Assembly: GCF_900102485.1 (NCBI RefSeq)
Contig: NZ_FNBX01000009.1
Span: 1-64,000, forward strand
Source of the DNA: Desulfovibrio legallii
GTDB lineage: Bacteria > Desulfobacterota > Desulfovibrionia > Desulfovibrionales > Desulfovibrionaceae
Direction of reading: 5' to 3'
DNA: 64,000 nt
The translations under genes and the position numbers were made by a program. Shown one piece after another: positions 51,165 through 59,942 of this stretch. The notes beneath the pieces were generated by a model. The model was not told where the DNA came from and searched no databases. It saw nothing but the letters and a program-made list of their open reading frames with translations. The stretch's first letter is position 1; every line of letters begins with the position of its first letter.

Positions 51165-53411
51165 ATGAAACACACGGCTGACGAACCCATCCCTTGCGGC
51201 AGCGCAGGGCCGAACATGCCCTGCCTTTCCGTCCAGAACATGACGTCGCACTGCTACGCCGGCGTGTTGCGCAGCGTGTACGATGAAATTTTTGTTCTGG
51301 ACTTCGCCCGCGACCAGTGCCGGGAGCTCTACCGCAGCAGCGACGTCTTTGTTACGCCGACTATTGACCGGGGGCTTGCCGCCCTGCTGAAGGATGTGGG
51401 AGCCAACTACGTCCACCCCGAAGACCGCGCCGCCTTTGACGCCCTGCTCAATCCCGCAGCCCTGGCCGACATGGACGAAAAACGCGGCTTTGTCAGCGCC
51501 GACGTGCGCAAGAAGTGCGCTGCCGGCGGATACCGCTGGGCCAGGGTTATGGTTTTTCGCCTCCAGCCGCCCCACGAGGCGCAGCCTTTGTACCTGATGG
51601 GGGTGGAGGATGTGGAGGAGCGCAAGCGGGCCGTCGTGCTGCAGCGCGAGAACGAGATGCTGCAGCGGCAGAAGCTGGACAGCCTGCGCTACAAGGCTGT
51701 GGTGGACCACACCCGCACCCTGGTTTTTGAGTGGCGCGGCGCGGAGCTCAACTACCTGAGCCACCGCATCCCGGAGCTGCTGGCGGGCAACTACGACGGC
51801 CGCATCCCCTTTGACGTCTGGCAGGAGGACGGCGTGCTCTTTGCCGGCGACAGCCCAGCCCTGGACGCCTGCCTTTCGCGCCTGGCCCTGGGCATCAAAT
51901 CCGGCGAGACCACCGTGCGCCTGCGGCGGCGCGACGGCCAGTTCATCTGGTGCAAGGTGACCTATACGGCCCTGGCCGACGGCGAACCCGGAGACCGCTT
52001 TATCGGCACGCTCAACGATGTGGACGCCATCACCCGCTCGGAGCAGGCCCTGCGCCAGCGCGCGGAGCTGGATCCCTTGACCGGAGCCTACAACACGCAG
52101 ACGTTTTTTGAAAAGGTGGAAACCCTTCTCAAAAAAAGCCCTGACCAGCCCTATGCCGTGCTGCGGTTTGACGTGGCGGGTTTCAAGGCCCTGAACGAAG
52201 GTTTCGGGCTGGAGGAAGGCAACCGGCTGCTGCGGGTCATTGCCCGGCTGGTGCGCCAGCGCCTGGATCCGGGGCGGGAGGTCTTTGCCCGGCTTACGGC
52301 GGACGTGTTTGCCGTCTGCCTTGCGGGCGACACGGAGCGGCTGCTGCGCTTCATGCAGTCTTTGTCCCGTCGGCTGGAGCACTATTCGGAGACCTTCCGG
52401 GTCAAGCTCTTTTTTGGCGTCTGCCAGGTGGAAAACCGCCGCACCCCGGCCCATGTGCTCTGCGACTGGGCCTATCTGGCCCAGAAAACGGTCAAAGGCA
52501 GCGACCTCAGCAACTTCGCCTTCTATGACGACGCCCTGCGCAAGCGCCTGCACGACGAAAGCTACATTACCGATCAGATGTACGCCGCTCTGGAAAAACG
52601 GCAGTTCAAACTCTATCTGCAGCCCAAGGTGGAGATTTCCAGCGGCCGCATTGTGGGGGCCGAGGCCCTGGTGCGCTGGGAACACCCCACGGACGGGCTC
52701 ATCCTGCCGGGGCGCTTTGTGCCCCTGTTTGAGCGCAACGGCTTTATCGTGCGGCTGGACGAATACATCTGGGATCAGACCTGCCGCACCCTGCGCAGCT
52801 GGCTGGACAAGGGCTACCAGCCCATGCCCGTTTCGGTCAACGTCTCGCGCCTGCATTTCAACGATGTGGAGCTGCCGGGCAAGCTCATCAACCTGGTGGA
52901 CGCCTACCGCCTGCCCCGGCACCTGCTGGAGCTGGAGCTGACCGAAAGCGCCTTTTTTGCCAATGAAACTGCCCTGATCCGCCTTATGTACGAGCTGCAG
53001 GCGGCGGGTTTTGTTTTCTCCATGGACGATTTCGGCACGGGCTATTCCTCTTTGAGCACCATGCGCGACCTGCCTTTCAACATCGTCAAGCTGGACCGCA
53101 CCTTCATCAGCGACGGCACGGACAACGAACGCGGGCAGATCGTGGCCCGCAACACCATTGCCCTGGCCCGCGACCTGCAGATGAAAGTAGTGGCCGAAGG
53201 CGTGGAAACCATGGAACATGCCCGCTTTCTGCTCAACTGCGGCTGCAACTGCGCCCAGGGCTACTACTACTCCCGCCCGGTGGACACGCCGGAGTTTGAG
53301 GTGCTGAGCTTTGTGCAGCAGAAGGCCTTCTGGGTGGATCCCGCTCTGGAGGCGGACGCCCGGCGGCTGGGCCTGCCCCTGAGCGAAGAACGTCCTTACC
53401 ATGAATATTGA
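51165..53411 (+). CDS. EAL-domain cyclic-di-GMP phosphodiesterase with degenerate GGDEF
   Basis: The 748-residue protein has two PAS-like regions (about 30-155 and 180-290), a GGDEF domain and an EAL domain. The GGDEF active site is replaced by FARLTADVFAV, so it cannot make c-di-GMP. The EAL half is intact: GAEALVRWEHP near 504-514, NVSRLHF, LELTES, MDDFGTGYSSL, KLDRTFI, VVAEGVET and QGYYYSRP, including the metal-binding E, N, D and K residues. It is probably a cytoplasmic phosphodiesterase that senses a signal through the PAS domains and lowers c-di-GMP, in keeping with the flagellin and chemoreceptor neighbours. The start is at 51165 with a weak ribosome site. Confidence 0.9.
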   Translation: MKHTADEPIPCGSAGPNMPCLSVQNMTSHCYAGVLRSVYDEIFVLDFARDQCRELYRSSDVFVTPTIDRGLAALLKDVGANYVHPEDRAAFDALLNPAALADMDEKRGFVSADVRKKCAAGGYRWARVMVFRLQPPHEAQPLYLMGVEDVEERKRAVVLQRENEMLQRQKLDSLRYKAVVDHTRTLVFEWRGAELNYLSHRIPELLAGNYDGRIPFDVWQEDGVLFAGDSPALDACLSRLALGIKSGETTVRLRRRDGQFIWCKVTYTALADGEPGDRFIGTLNDVDAITRSEQALRQRAELDPLTGAYNTQTFFEKVETLLKKSPDQPYAVLRFDVAGFKALNEGFGLEEGNRLLRVIARLVRQRLDPGREVFARLTADVFAVCLAGDTERLLRFMQSLSRRLEHYSETFRVKLFFGVCQVENRRTPAHVLCDWAYLAQKTVKGSDLSNFAFYDDALRKRLHDESYITDQMYAALEKRQFKLYLQPKVEISSGRIVGAEALVRWEHPTDGLILPGRFVPLFERNGFIVRLDEYIWDQTCRTLRSWLDKGYQPMPVSVNVSRLHFNDVELPGKLINLVDAYRLPRHLLELELTESAFFANETALIRLMYELQAAGFVFSMDDFGTGYSSLSTMRDLPFNIVKLDRTFISDGTDNERGQIVARNTIALARDLQMKVVAEGVETMEHARFLLNCGCNCAQGYYYSRPVDTPEFEVLSFVQQKAFWVDPALEADARRLGLPLSEERPYHEY

Positions 53412-53479
53412 CGGCCCGCCGCAGGCGGCCCTTCAATTGTGCAAATCCGTCCTTCAGGATGCGCCTGTCGCGCCACCAG

Positions 53480-53622
53480 GGCATTTTAACTTTGAAATGC
53501 CCTGACGGCTGCGTGAGCAGACGCCCGCTGTGGAGGCGTAAGCGCAATTTATTTGCGCTGTTAAGCGCCGAAACGAGCGTGCCTTAAACTTTGAGGATGC
53601 CTATTCTCAAAGTTAATCTGCT
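53480..53622 (+). repeat. MITE-like repeat, copy after the EAL gene
   Basis: This 143-bp unit shows GGCATTTTAACTTTGAAATGCC at the left, the core GCTGCGTGAGCAGACGCC, the hairpin GCGCAATTTATTTGCGC and the right end TTCTCAAAGTTAATCTGCT. The flanks are CCAG (left) and CTGA (right), so the target copies have decayed. Confidence 0.8.
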
Positions 53623-53683
53623 CTGAGGGGAGAAGCGTTTTTTGAAGGGGATGGGGGGCGTGGGGAGCTTTTGGTCCGCTTAG

Positions 53684-53796
53684 CCCGTTACGACGAAGGA
53701 GCTTGGCCCGTTACGACGAAGGAGCTTGGCCCGTTACGACGAAGGAAGTTACGGGCGAAGACAGCAGCGCTAGTTACGGGCGAAGACAGCAGCGCT
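53684..53796 (+). repeat. Two adjoining tandem-repeat arrays in a hairpin-flanked locus
   Basis: A 23-bp unit beginning CCCGTTACGACGAAGGAGCT is repeated with exact 23-bp period at 53684, 53707 and 53730. It is followed directly by two identical 25-bp units starting AGTTACGGGCGAAGACAGCA at 53747 and 53772. CCCGTTAC of the first array and GTTACGGG of the second are reverse complements. The arrays are enclosed by GGGGAGCTTTTG (53663-53674) and CAAAAGTTCCCC (53797-53808), which pair with one mismatch. No gene is present. Confidence 0.8.
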
Positions 53797-53848
53797 CAAA
53801 AGTTCCCCCTTCCCCCACCACACCGTCTTCTCCCACAAAAACTTCCCC

Positions 53849-55168
53849 CTATATTCCGGCGGCGCGGAGGATGTGGCGGCGCATGTCGCGCACGGCGGCG
53901 CAGAGGGCGGGGTAATCGAAGCGGGTGAAGCGGCCGTCCTGGTACAGGATTTCGCCGCCCACCATGGTCAGGCGGGTTTCCATGCCCGTGGCGGCGTAGA
54001 CCAGCTGGGAGACGGGGTTGTAGAGGGGCAGCAGGTTGGGGGCGTCCAGGTCCAGGGCCACGCAGTCTGCGGCCATGCCGGGGGCCAGTGCGCCCAGGCG
54101 CGGGTCGTGCAGGGCCGCGGCCCCGCCCAGGGTGGCCATATCCAGGGCCTGCCCGGCGGGCAGCAGGGTGGGGTCGTGCCCGGTAAGTTTGTGCAGCAGG
54201 GCGGCCCGGCCCATTTCCGTAAACATATTCAGTCGGTTGTTGCTGGCCGCGCCGTCCGTGCCCAGGCCCACGGCCATGCCGCGCTCCAGCATGGCGGCCA
54301 CGGGGGCCGCGCCGGAGGCCAGCTTCATGTTGGAGGAAGGGTTGTGGGCCACGGCTGCCCCTTTGCGGGCCAGGAGGTCCAGCTCGCGGGGGGTGACGTC
54401 CACCACATGGGCCAGGGTGCAGGGCAGGTCCAGCAGGCCCAGGCGCTCGCAGTAGGCCACGGGGCGCAGGCCCTGCGCGCCCACGCAGAGCTGGGTTTCG
54501 GTGGGGGTTTCGGCCAGGTGGATGTGCAGGGGCAGGTGCAGCTCCGCCGCCAGGTCGCGGCAGGCCGCGAGGATTTCCGGCGTGGTGGTGTAGACGCTGT
54601 GCGGGTTTACGGCCGCGCGCAGGCGGTCCTGGCCTTCGCAGGCTGCGGCCAGGGCGCGCGTGGCCTCCAGGGCGGCTTCGGGGCCTGCGCAGGCCGCCGA
54701 GGGAAAGGCGAACACGGCTTCGCCGCCGGTGCAGCGCAGCCCGGCCTCTTGGGCGGCCTGGAGCACGCTTTCTTCAAAAAGGTACATATCCATGCAGGCC
54801 GTAGTGCCCGTGCGCAGCATTTCCGCGTAGCCCAGGAGGCAGCCCAGGCGAACCATCTCAGGCGTGAGCTTTTGCTCCACGGGGAAGATGCGCTGGTTAA
54901 GCCAGTCCATAAGGGGCATGTCGTCCGCCAGGCCGCGCAGCAGGGTCATGGCCGCATGGGTGTGGGCGTTGACAAGGCCGGGCAGGAGGAGAGCCCGACC
55001 CAGGTCCAGCTCCCGCGTCGGCCGCCAGCGGGCGGTCAGGTCCGCGCGCGGGCCCACCTCCGCCACCAGGCCGCGCTCCACGGCCAGGGAGGCATCCTCC
55101 AGAACCCGGCGCTGGGCGTCCTGGGTGACAATGACGGCCGCATGGAGCAGAATGTCGCACTGGCGCAT
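53849..55168 (-). CDS. mtaD: Amidohydrolase, MtaD-like (MTA/SAH or 5'-deoxyadenosine deaminase)
   Basis: The 439-residue protein has the metal-dependent deaminase motifs NAHTHAAMTLLRG (first two His), HIHLAET (third), LAHVVDVT (fourth) and GLGTDGAASNNRLNMF (Asp). Relatives deaminate S-adenosylhomocysteine, 5'-methylthioadenosine or 5'-deoxyadenosine, the by-products of SAM enzymes. The genome region has several radical SAM enzymes that release 5'-deoxyadenosine, so a clean-up role is plausible. AAGGAG precedes the ATG. The exact substrate cannot be read from sequence. Confidence 0.87.
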   Translation of the reverse strand: MRQCDILLHAAVIVTQDAQRRVLEDASLAVERGLVAEVGPRADLTARWRPTRELDLGRALLLPGLVNAHTHAAMTLLRGLADDMPLMDWLNQRIFPVEQKLTPEMVRLGCLLGYAEMLRTGTTACMDMYLFEESVLQAAQEAGLRCTGGEAVFAFPSAACAGPEAALEATRALAAACEGQDRLRAAVNPHSVYTTTPEILAACRDLAAELHLPLHIHLAETPTETQLCVGAQGLRPVAYCERLGLLDLPCTLAHVVDVTPRELDLLARKGAAVAHNPSSNMKLASGAAPVAAMLERGMAVGLGTDGAASNNRLNMFTEMGRAALLHKLTGHDPTLLPAGQALDMATLGGAAALHDPRLGALAPGMAADCVALDLDAPNLLPLYNPVSQLVYAATGMETRLTMVGGEILYQDGRFTRFDYPALCAAVRDMRRHILRAAGI

Positions 55169-55324
55169 GGGATCTCCTTTGCGCAGGATTGTTGCAGGGC
55201 GCGCTGCGGGAAAGCGCGGCGCGCTGGGGCGTCCGACCCGCCGGGGCGCAGTTTAGCGGCTGCCCGCCGGGCTGGCAAGGGGCGTCCGGGGGTGCCGGCG
55301 CGCTTGGAACAAGGCGGTTTTTGC

Positions 55325-56122
55325 ATGGAATGCTTGTTGCTGCATGGGCTGGGGGGCACGCCCGATGAGCTGACGCCGCTGGCGCAGCGCCTTGCGGCGG
55401 CGGGCCTGCGCGTGAGCACGCCTCTGCTGCCGGGCCACGGCGCGAGCGAAGCGGCCTGGCTGGCCAGCGCGTATGGGCAGTGGCGGGCGGCGGCCCGCGC
55501 GGCCTATGCGGCCTGCGCGGCGCAGGGGCCCACGCTGCTGGGCGGGTATTCCCTGGGCGGGCTGCTGGCTCTGGACCTGGCCGTGGAGGCCGCGGCGCAA
55601 GCCCCGGCGCACGGGGAGGAGCTGCCTGCGCCTGCTGGGCTGCTGGCCGTGGCGACGCCCCTGTTTCTGCACCACTGGCGGCCTTTTTTTACCGTGGGCT
55701 GGCGCTGCCTGGCCCTGCCGCTCTGGAGTCGCCTGACCCCGGTGCTGCGCCTGCCGCCGCGTTCGGCGGCCTCCCGTGCCGTCGCGCCCTGGCGGGGCTT
55801 TGAGACGGTTTGCTCCTTGCGCCATCTGCGTCAGATGGCGCAGGCGCAGGCCAGGGTGCGCCGGGGCCTGGGGCTGCTCCGCGCGCCGCTCTGCGTTATC
55901 CAGTTGTGGAGCGACGCCAGCTGCCATCCTTACAACGCCTGGTATCTGGCGCGCCGCGCGGCCGCCGCGCCCACGCGCCTGCATCTTTTGCCGGTGCGCA
56001 GCCCCCACGGCGGGCACTTGCCCATAAGCCACAGGGAAAGCCGGGAAACCGTCGCGGCTCTGGCCGTGGAGTTTGCCCGTTCCCTGAGCGGCGGGCCCGG
56101 CAGCGCAGCCCCTTGCGCGTAA
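55325..56122 (+). CDS. Alpha/beta hydrolase
   Basis: The 265-residue protein has the alpha/beta-hydrolase start LLLHGLGGTPDELTPLAQRL, the nucleophile elbow GGYSLGGLLAL (Ser near residue 77) and a C-terminal SPHGGHLPISH, with the catalytic His. It resembles carboxylesterases of the Est30 type. The substrate is not known. The ATG at 55325 lacks a strong ribosome site. It lies between a divergent amidohydrolase and the yajC-secDF genes. Confidence 0.8.
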   Translation: MECLLLHGLGGTPDELTPLAQRLAAAGLRVSTPLLPGHGASEAAWLASAYGQWRAAARAAYAACAAQGPTLLGGYSLGGLLALDLAVEAAAQAPAHGEELPAPAGLLAVATPLFLHHWRPFFTVGWRCLALPLWSRLTPVLRLPPRSAASRAVAPWRGFETVCSLRHLRQMAQAQARVRRGLGLLRAPLCVIQLWSDASCHPYNAWYLARRAAAAPTRLHLLPVRSPHGGHLPISHRESRETVAALAVEFARSLSGGPGSAAPCA

Positions 56123-56200
56123 AGCGCGCCACGCTATCCCGCCGTTGCCGCGCCCTGCCGCATCGGGCCGGCCTTTGCGCGGAAAGCGCGCTTGCGGGGC

Positions 56201-56229
56201 TTGCCAGATTGCCTTGCAGCGTATATAGA
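56201..56229 (+). promoter_or_regulatory. Promoter of yajC-secDF
   Basis: TTGCCA and TATAGA are separated by 17 bp, 100 bp before the yajC start. Confidence 0.55.
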
Positions 56230-56331
56230 AATGCGCTGGTATAACGCGCAGACCGCGCCGGGCCTTGCCGCCCTCGCGGGTGCGGCAGTCCTTCGGGCCT
56301 TGTGCCCGTCCACCGATTTTGGAGGTGCGTT

Positions 56332-56691
56332 TTGTTTGAATCCCTAGCGTATGCCATGGGCACGCCCCAGGCCGGCGGCGCTCCCGCCAGCGGTACGGAT
56401 ATGCTGATGCAGTTTTTGCCGCTCATCATCATGTTCGCCATTTTCTGGTTCCTGCTCATCCGTCCGCAGCAGAAGCGGGCCAAGGCCCACAAGCAGATGC
56501 TCGCGGAGCTCAAGCGCGGCGACCATGTGGTGACCTCCAGCGGCCTGTTGGGGCGCATCCTTGAAATCGACGACGAGCAGGTGCTGCTGGAATGCGGCGA
56601 GGCCAAACTGCGCGTTTCGCGCGGGGCCGTCGGCGGTCTTCTGCCCGGCAAGGGCGGCAATAAAGACGCCGTAAAAGAAGAAAAGAAGTAA
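56332..56691 (+). CDS. yajC: Preprotein translocase subunit YajC (TTG start)
   Basis: YajC is a small inner-membrane partner of SecDF and SecYEG. The 119-residue product has one membrane helix (FLPLIIMFAIFWFLLI near 26-41) followed by the conserved cytosolic part RPQQKRAKAHKQMLAELKRGDHVVTSSGLLGRI. The best start is the TTG at 56332, 7 nt after GGAGG; the first in-frame ATG (56356) lies too far. It precedes secD by 215 bp in the usual yajC-secD-secF order. Confidence 0.92.
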   Translation: MFESLAYAMGTPQAGGAPASGTDMLMQFLPLIIMFAIFWFLLIRPQQKRAKAHKQMLAELKRGDHVVTSSGLLGRILEIDDEQVLLECGEAKLRVSRGAVGGLLPGKGGNKDAVKEEKK

Positions 56692-56906
56692 ACCGCACTG
56701 CGGCGCCGGTCTCTCGCGGCCCTGCCGCCCCCTTTGCGGGGCGGTTGTTGCGGCCGCGCGCGGCAGCGCGCATGTGGAGCCCGTGGGCCGGACCGGACGG
56801 TCCGGTTCAGGGGCTTTTGCCGTTGGCGCGCCCGGCGCGGCCGCGGCCAGCACGCCCATGAGCGCGTTGAGCGCTCCTGGCGCAACGTTTCAGCGGAAGG
56901 TGAACG

Positions 56907-58490
56907 ATGGGTCTGCGTTGGCGATTGTCCCTGTCCATCCTGGTATTTGTCCTCGCCCTGGTCTACACCCTGCCCAGCGTGCCCGTGGTGGGGCCTGCCC
57001 TGCAGGGTGTGCTGCCCAAGAGCAAAATCAATCTGGGTCTTGACCTCAAAGGCGGCATCCACCTGACCCTGGGCGTGGACGTGGCCAAGGCCGTGAGCAA
57101 TTCCCTGGCCCTGGCCGGCCAGGATCTGCGCCGCGTGGCCCAGGACGAAAAAATCGTGGTGCTGCGGCCCCGGGTGGTGGGCGGCACCTCCCTGGAATTT
57201 CTGCTGCCCAGGGCGGAAAACGAGCCCGCCCTGCGCGAGCTTCTGGCCAAGCAGTTTCCGCAGCTGCATGTGGGCGAGCCCCAGAAGGGCGACGCCGGGC
57301 AGCTGCGTTATGTGGCCCGCTTTACGGATGCGGAAGTGAAGCGCCTGGAAGGCCTGGCCCTGGATCAGGCCCTGCGCACCATCCGCAACCGCATTGATCA
57401 GTTCGGCGTGGCCGAGCCGGATATCCGCAAGCAGGAGGGCAACCGCATTCAGGTGCAGCTGCCCGGCATTTCGGACCCGCGCCGCGCCGTGCAGATCATC
57501 GGCCAGACCGCGCACCTGGAATTCCACCTGGTGCGCGACGACGTGGACCCCGGCAAAGCCGTGCTGCCCCCCGGCGTGGTGGCGCTGCCCCTGCTGGAAA
57601 AGAACCCCGGTCAGGGCCAGCAGCGCGAGGCGCGCATCGCCGTGGAAAAGGACGCCATGCTCACGGGCGAGGATGTGGCCGACGCCCGCCCCGCCTTTGA
57701 CAATATGAACCAATCCTATGTGACCCTGACCTTCAACGCCCGCGGCGGCCGCATTTTTGAGCGCGTCACGGGCGAGAGCGTGGGGCGGCGCATGGCCATT
57801 GTGCTGGACGGCAAGGTCTATTCCGCCCCGGTCATCCGGGAGCGCATCGGCGGCGGCCGGGCCAGCATTTCCGGCAGCTTCACCACAGCCGAGGCCCAGG
57901 ATCTGGCCATTGTGCTGCGCGCGGGCTCCCTGCCCGCCCCGGTCTCCGTGCTGGAAGAGCGCACCGTGGGCCCCTCCCTGGGGCAGGAGGCCATTGACAG
58001 CGGCATGCGCGCGGCAGCGGTGGGCGCGGCGGCGGTGGTGCTGTTCATCGCCGTCTACTACGGCCTGAGCGGCCTCATCGCGGATCTCATGCTCTGCTTC
58101 ACCATGCTCATCGTCATGGCGGGCATGGGGGCCTTCGGGGCCACCCTCACCCTGCCCGGCATTGCGGGCATCGTGCTGACCATCGGCATGGCCGTGGACG
58201 CCAACGTGCTCATTTACGAGCGCATCCGCGAGGAGCTGCGCCTGGGGCTCACGCCGCTGGCGGCGGTGCGCGCCGGTTTTGACCGCGCGGCCATCTCCAT
58301 CACGGACTCCAACCTTACGTCCATCATCGTGACCGTCATCCTGTACCAGTTCGGCACCGGTCCCATCCGGGGCTTTGCCGTCACCCTGGGCCTGGGCATC
58401 ATGGCCTCCATGTTCACGGCCATCTTTGTCTCACGGTCCATTTTTGAAGAATGGGCGCGCCACTGCGGCCCCAAAGGCATCAGCATCTAG
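56907..58490 (+). CDS. secD: Protein translocase subunit SecD
   Basis: SecD uses the proton gradient to help complete protein export. The 527-residue protein has an N-terminal membrane helix, a periplasmic P1 domain (about 35-320), and five C-terminal helices. Conserved motifs are LGLDLKGGIHLTL near 43-55, LRTIRNRIDQFGVAEPDI and GIVLTIGMAVDANVLIYERIREEL. GGAAGG precedes the ATG at 56907. secF starts 18 bp after its stop. Confidence 0.95.
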   Translation: MGLRWRLSLSILVFVLALVYTLPSVPVVGPALQGVLPKSKINLGLDLKGGIHLTLGVDVAKAVSNSLALAGQDLRRVAQDEKIVVLRPRVVGGTSLEFLLPRAENEPALRELLAKQFPQLHVGEPQKGDAGQLRYVARFTDAEVKRLEGLALDQALRTIRNRIDQFGVAEPDIRKQEGNRIQVQLPGISDPRRAVQIIGQTAHLEFHLVRDDVDPGKAVLPPGVVALPLLEKNPGQGQQREARIAVEKDAMLTGEDVADARPAFDNMNQSYVTLTFNARGGRIFERVTGESVGRRMAIVLDGKVYSAPVIRERIGGGRASISGSFTTAEAQDLAIVLRAGSLPAPVSVLEERTVGPSLGQEAIDSGMRAAAVGAAAVVLFIAVYYGLSGLIADLMLCFTMLIVMAGMGAFGATLTLPGIAGIVLTIGMAVDANVLIYERIREELRLGLTPLAAVRAGFDRAAISITDSNLTSIIVTVILYQFGTGPIRGFAVTLGLGIMASMFTAIFVSRSIFEEWARHCGPKGISI

Positions 58491-58508
58491 CGCCGGGGAG
58501 GCAGCGTC

Positions 58509-59612
58509 ATGGGCCTGAGTTTTATCAAGCACGACACCAAGATTGATTTTATCGGCTTTCGCCACTGGGCCTACGGCATTTCCGCCCTGCTCATCCTGGT
58601 GGGGCTTATTGCCGCCGTGTGGGGCAACGGCCTCAGGATGGGCATCGACTTCGCGGGCGGCGTTATTGTGCAGCTGCAGTTTGAAAAGCCGGTGAGCGAC
58701 GAAGACCTCAAGGCCAGCCTGGACGTGCCGGCCTTGCCCGGCATCACCACCCAGCGCTACGGTGAAAGCGGCCGCGATTACCTGCTGCGGTTCTCCAAGG
58801 CGGAAAACGCCGACGCCACCCAGCTGCGCAGCACGGTGAACGAAACCCTGGCCGCGGCTTTCCCCGACAACCCGGCGGAAATCGTCCGCCTGGAGATCGT
58901 GGGCCCCAAGGTGGGCGCGGATCTGACCAACAAGGCCCTGAGCGCCCTTTACTATTCTATCCTGCTCATTGCCGTGTACATTTCCGGCCGGTTTGAGCAG
59001 CGCTGGATGGCGGGCGCGGCCATGGCCGCCGCCCTCTGGGGCGGCATGTACCTGGTGGGCCTTACGGGGCTGGGCATGGGCTGGCTGGTGCTGCTCTCTC
59101 TGGGCATCACCCTGGCGGTCTGCCTGGTGCTGCGCCTCAACTTCGCCCTGGGCGCCGTGGTGGGCCTGCTGCACGACGTGCTGATCACCGTGGGCCTGCT
59201 GGCCCTCATGGGGGTGGAAGTTGACCTCAACGTCATGGCCGCCCTGCTGACCCTGGTGGGCTATTCCCTCAACGATACCATTATCGTCTACGACCGCCTG
59301 CGCGAAAATCTGCGCGCCGACCCGCACATGGACATGGCGGCGCTCATCAACCGCAGCGTCAACCAGACGCTTTCGCGCACCATCCTCACCAGCGGCACCA
59401 CCTTTCTGGCCACGCTTTCCCTCTTCCTGCTGGGCGGCGGCGTTATCCACGACTTTGCCCTGACCATGCTCATCGGCGTGGTGGTGGGCACGGCCTCCTC
59501 CGTCTACATTTCGTCGGCTGTGCTGCTGGCCCTGGGCGATACGGCGTTTTACGTCGGCCTGGTGCAGAAGAAGGGGCAGTATGTGCGCCCCGGCGAGCAC
59601 GGCGTCGTGTAA
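58509..59612 (+). CDS. secF: Protein translocase subunit SecF
   Basis: SecF pairs with SecD. The 367-residue protein has one N-terminal helix, a short periplasmic P4-like domain (GIDFAGGVIVQLQF near 44-57) and five helices with VGYSLNDTIIVYDRLRENL, the SecF signature. Compared with E. coli there is a longer loop around residues 160-215. A strong terminator follows at 59637, ending the yajC-secDF operon. Confidence 0.95.
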   Translation: MGLSFIKHDTKIDFIGFRHWAYGISALLILVGLIAAVWGNGLRMGIDFAGGVIVQLQFEKPVSDEDLKASLDVPALPGITTQRYGESGRDYLLRFSKAENADATQLRSTVNETLAAAFPDNPAEIVRLEIVGPKVGADLTNKALSALYYSILLIAVYISGRFEQRWMAGAAMAAALWGGMYLVGLTGLGMGWLVLLSLGITLAVCLVLRLNFALGAVVGLLHDVLITVGLLALMGVEVDLNVMAALLTLVGYSLNDTIIVYDRLRENLRADPHMDMAALINRSVNQTLSRTILTSGTTFLATLSLFLLGGGVIHDFALTMLIGVVVGTASSVYISSAVLLALGDTAFYVGLVQKKGQYVRPGEHGVV

Positions 59613-59636
59613 GCGCCCTGCCGCCAGGCGCGGACA

Positions 59637-59679
59637 AAAGCCGCCGATGTCCGGATTGCCGGACATCGGCGGCTTTTTT
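59637..59679 (+). terminator. Terminator of yajC-secDF
   Basis: AAAGCCGCCGATGTCCGG is exactly complementary to CCGGACATCGGCGGCTTT around loop ATTG, followed by six T. Confidence 0.92.
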
Positions 59680-59713
59680 GTCGCATCCTCACATCTGCAG
59701 GGCGGCGCGTCAG

Positions 59714-59742
59714 TTGTCTTTTATGCATTCTTCATCTATGCA
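59714..59742 (+). promoter_or_regulatory. Possible promoter of the sensor/MFS gene
   Basis: TTGTCT and TATGCA are separated by 17 bp in an AT-rich island; the ATG lies 200 bp downstream. A small ATGCAT palindrome pair overlaps it. Confidence 0.35.
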
Positions 59743-59942
59743 TAGCGCTGCAATACTGTAAGCCCTGCACTGCCGTTGCGCGGGCGGCAACCTGGCGGGG
59801 ACGCGGGCGCGCGCCACGGCAAGCGGCCACCTTTGCGGCTGGCCTCTGGCCAGGGCGCGGCCCCGGCCCGGCACTACGTCCCGGAAAAACAGCACCAGGC
59901 GGTTGCGCCGCGTCCGCAGCCTCAGGGGGGCGCGCCACGATC

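Noticed and set aside
53684..53796. CRISPR array
   Set aside because: The repeats are directly adjacent with no spacers, only 3 and 2 units, and no cas genes are nearby.
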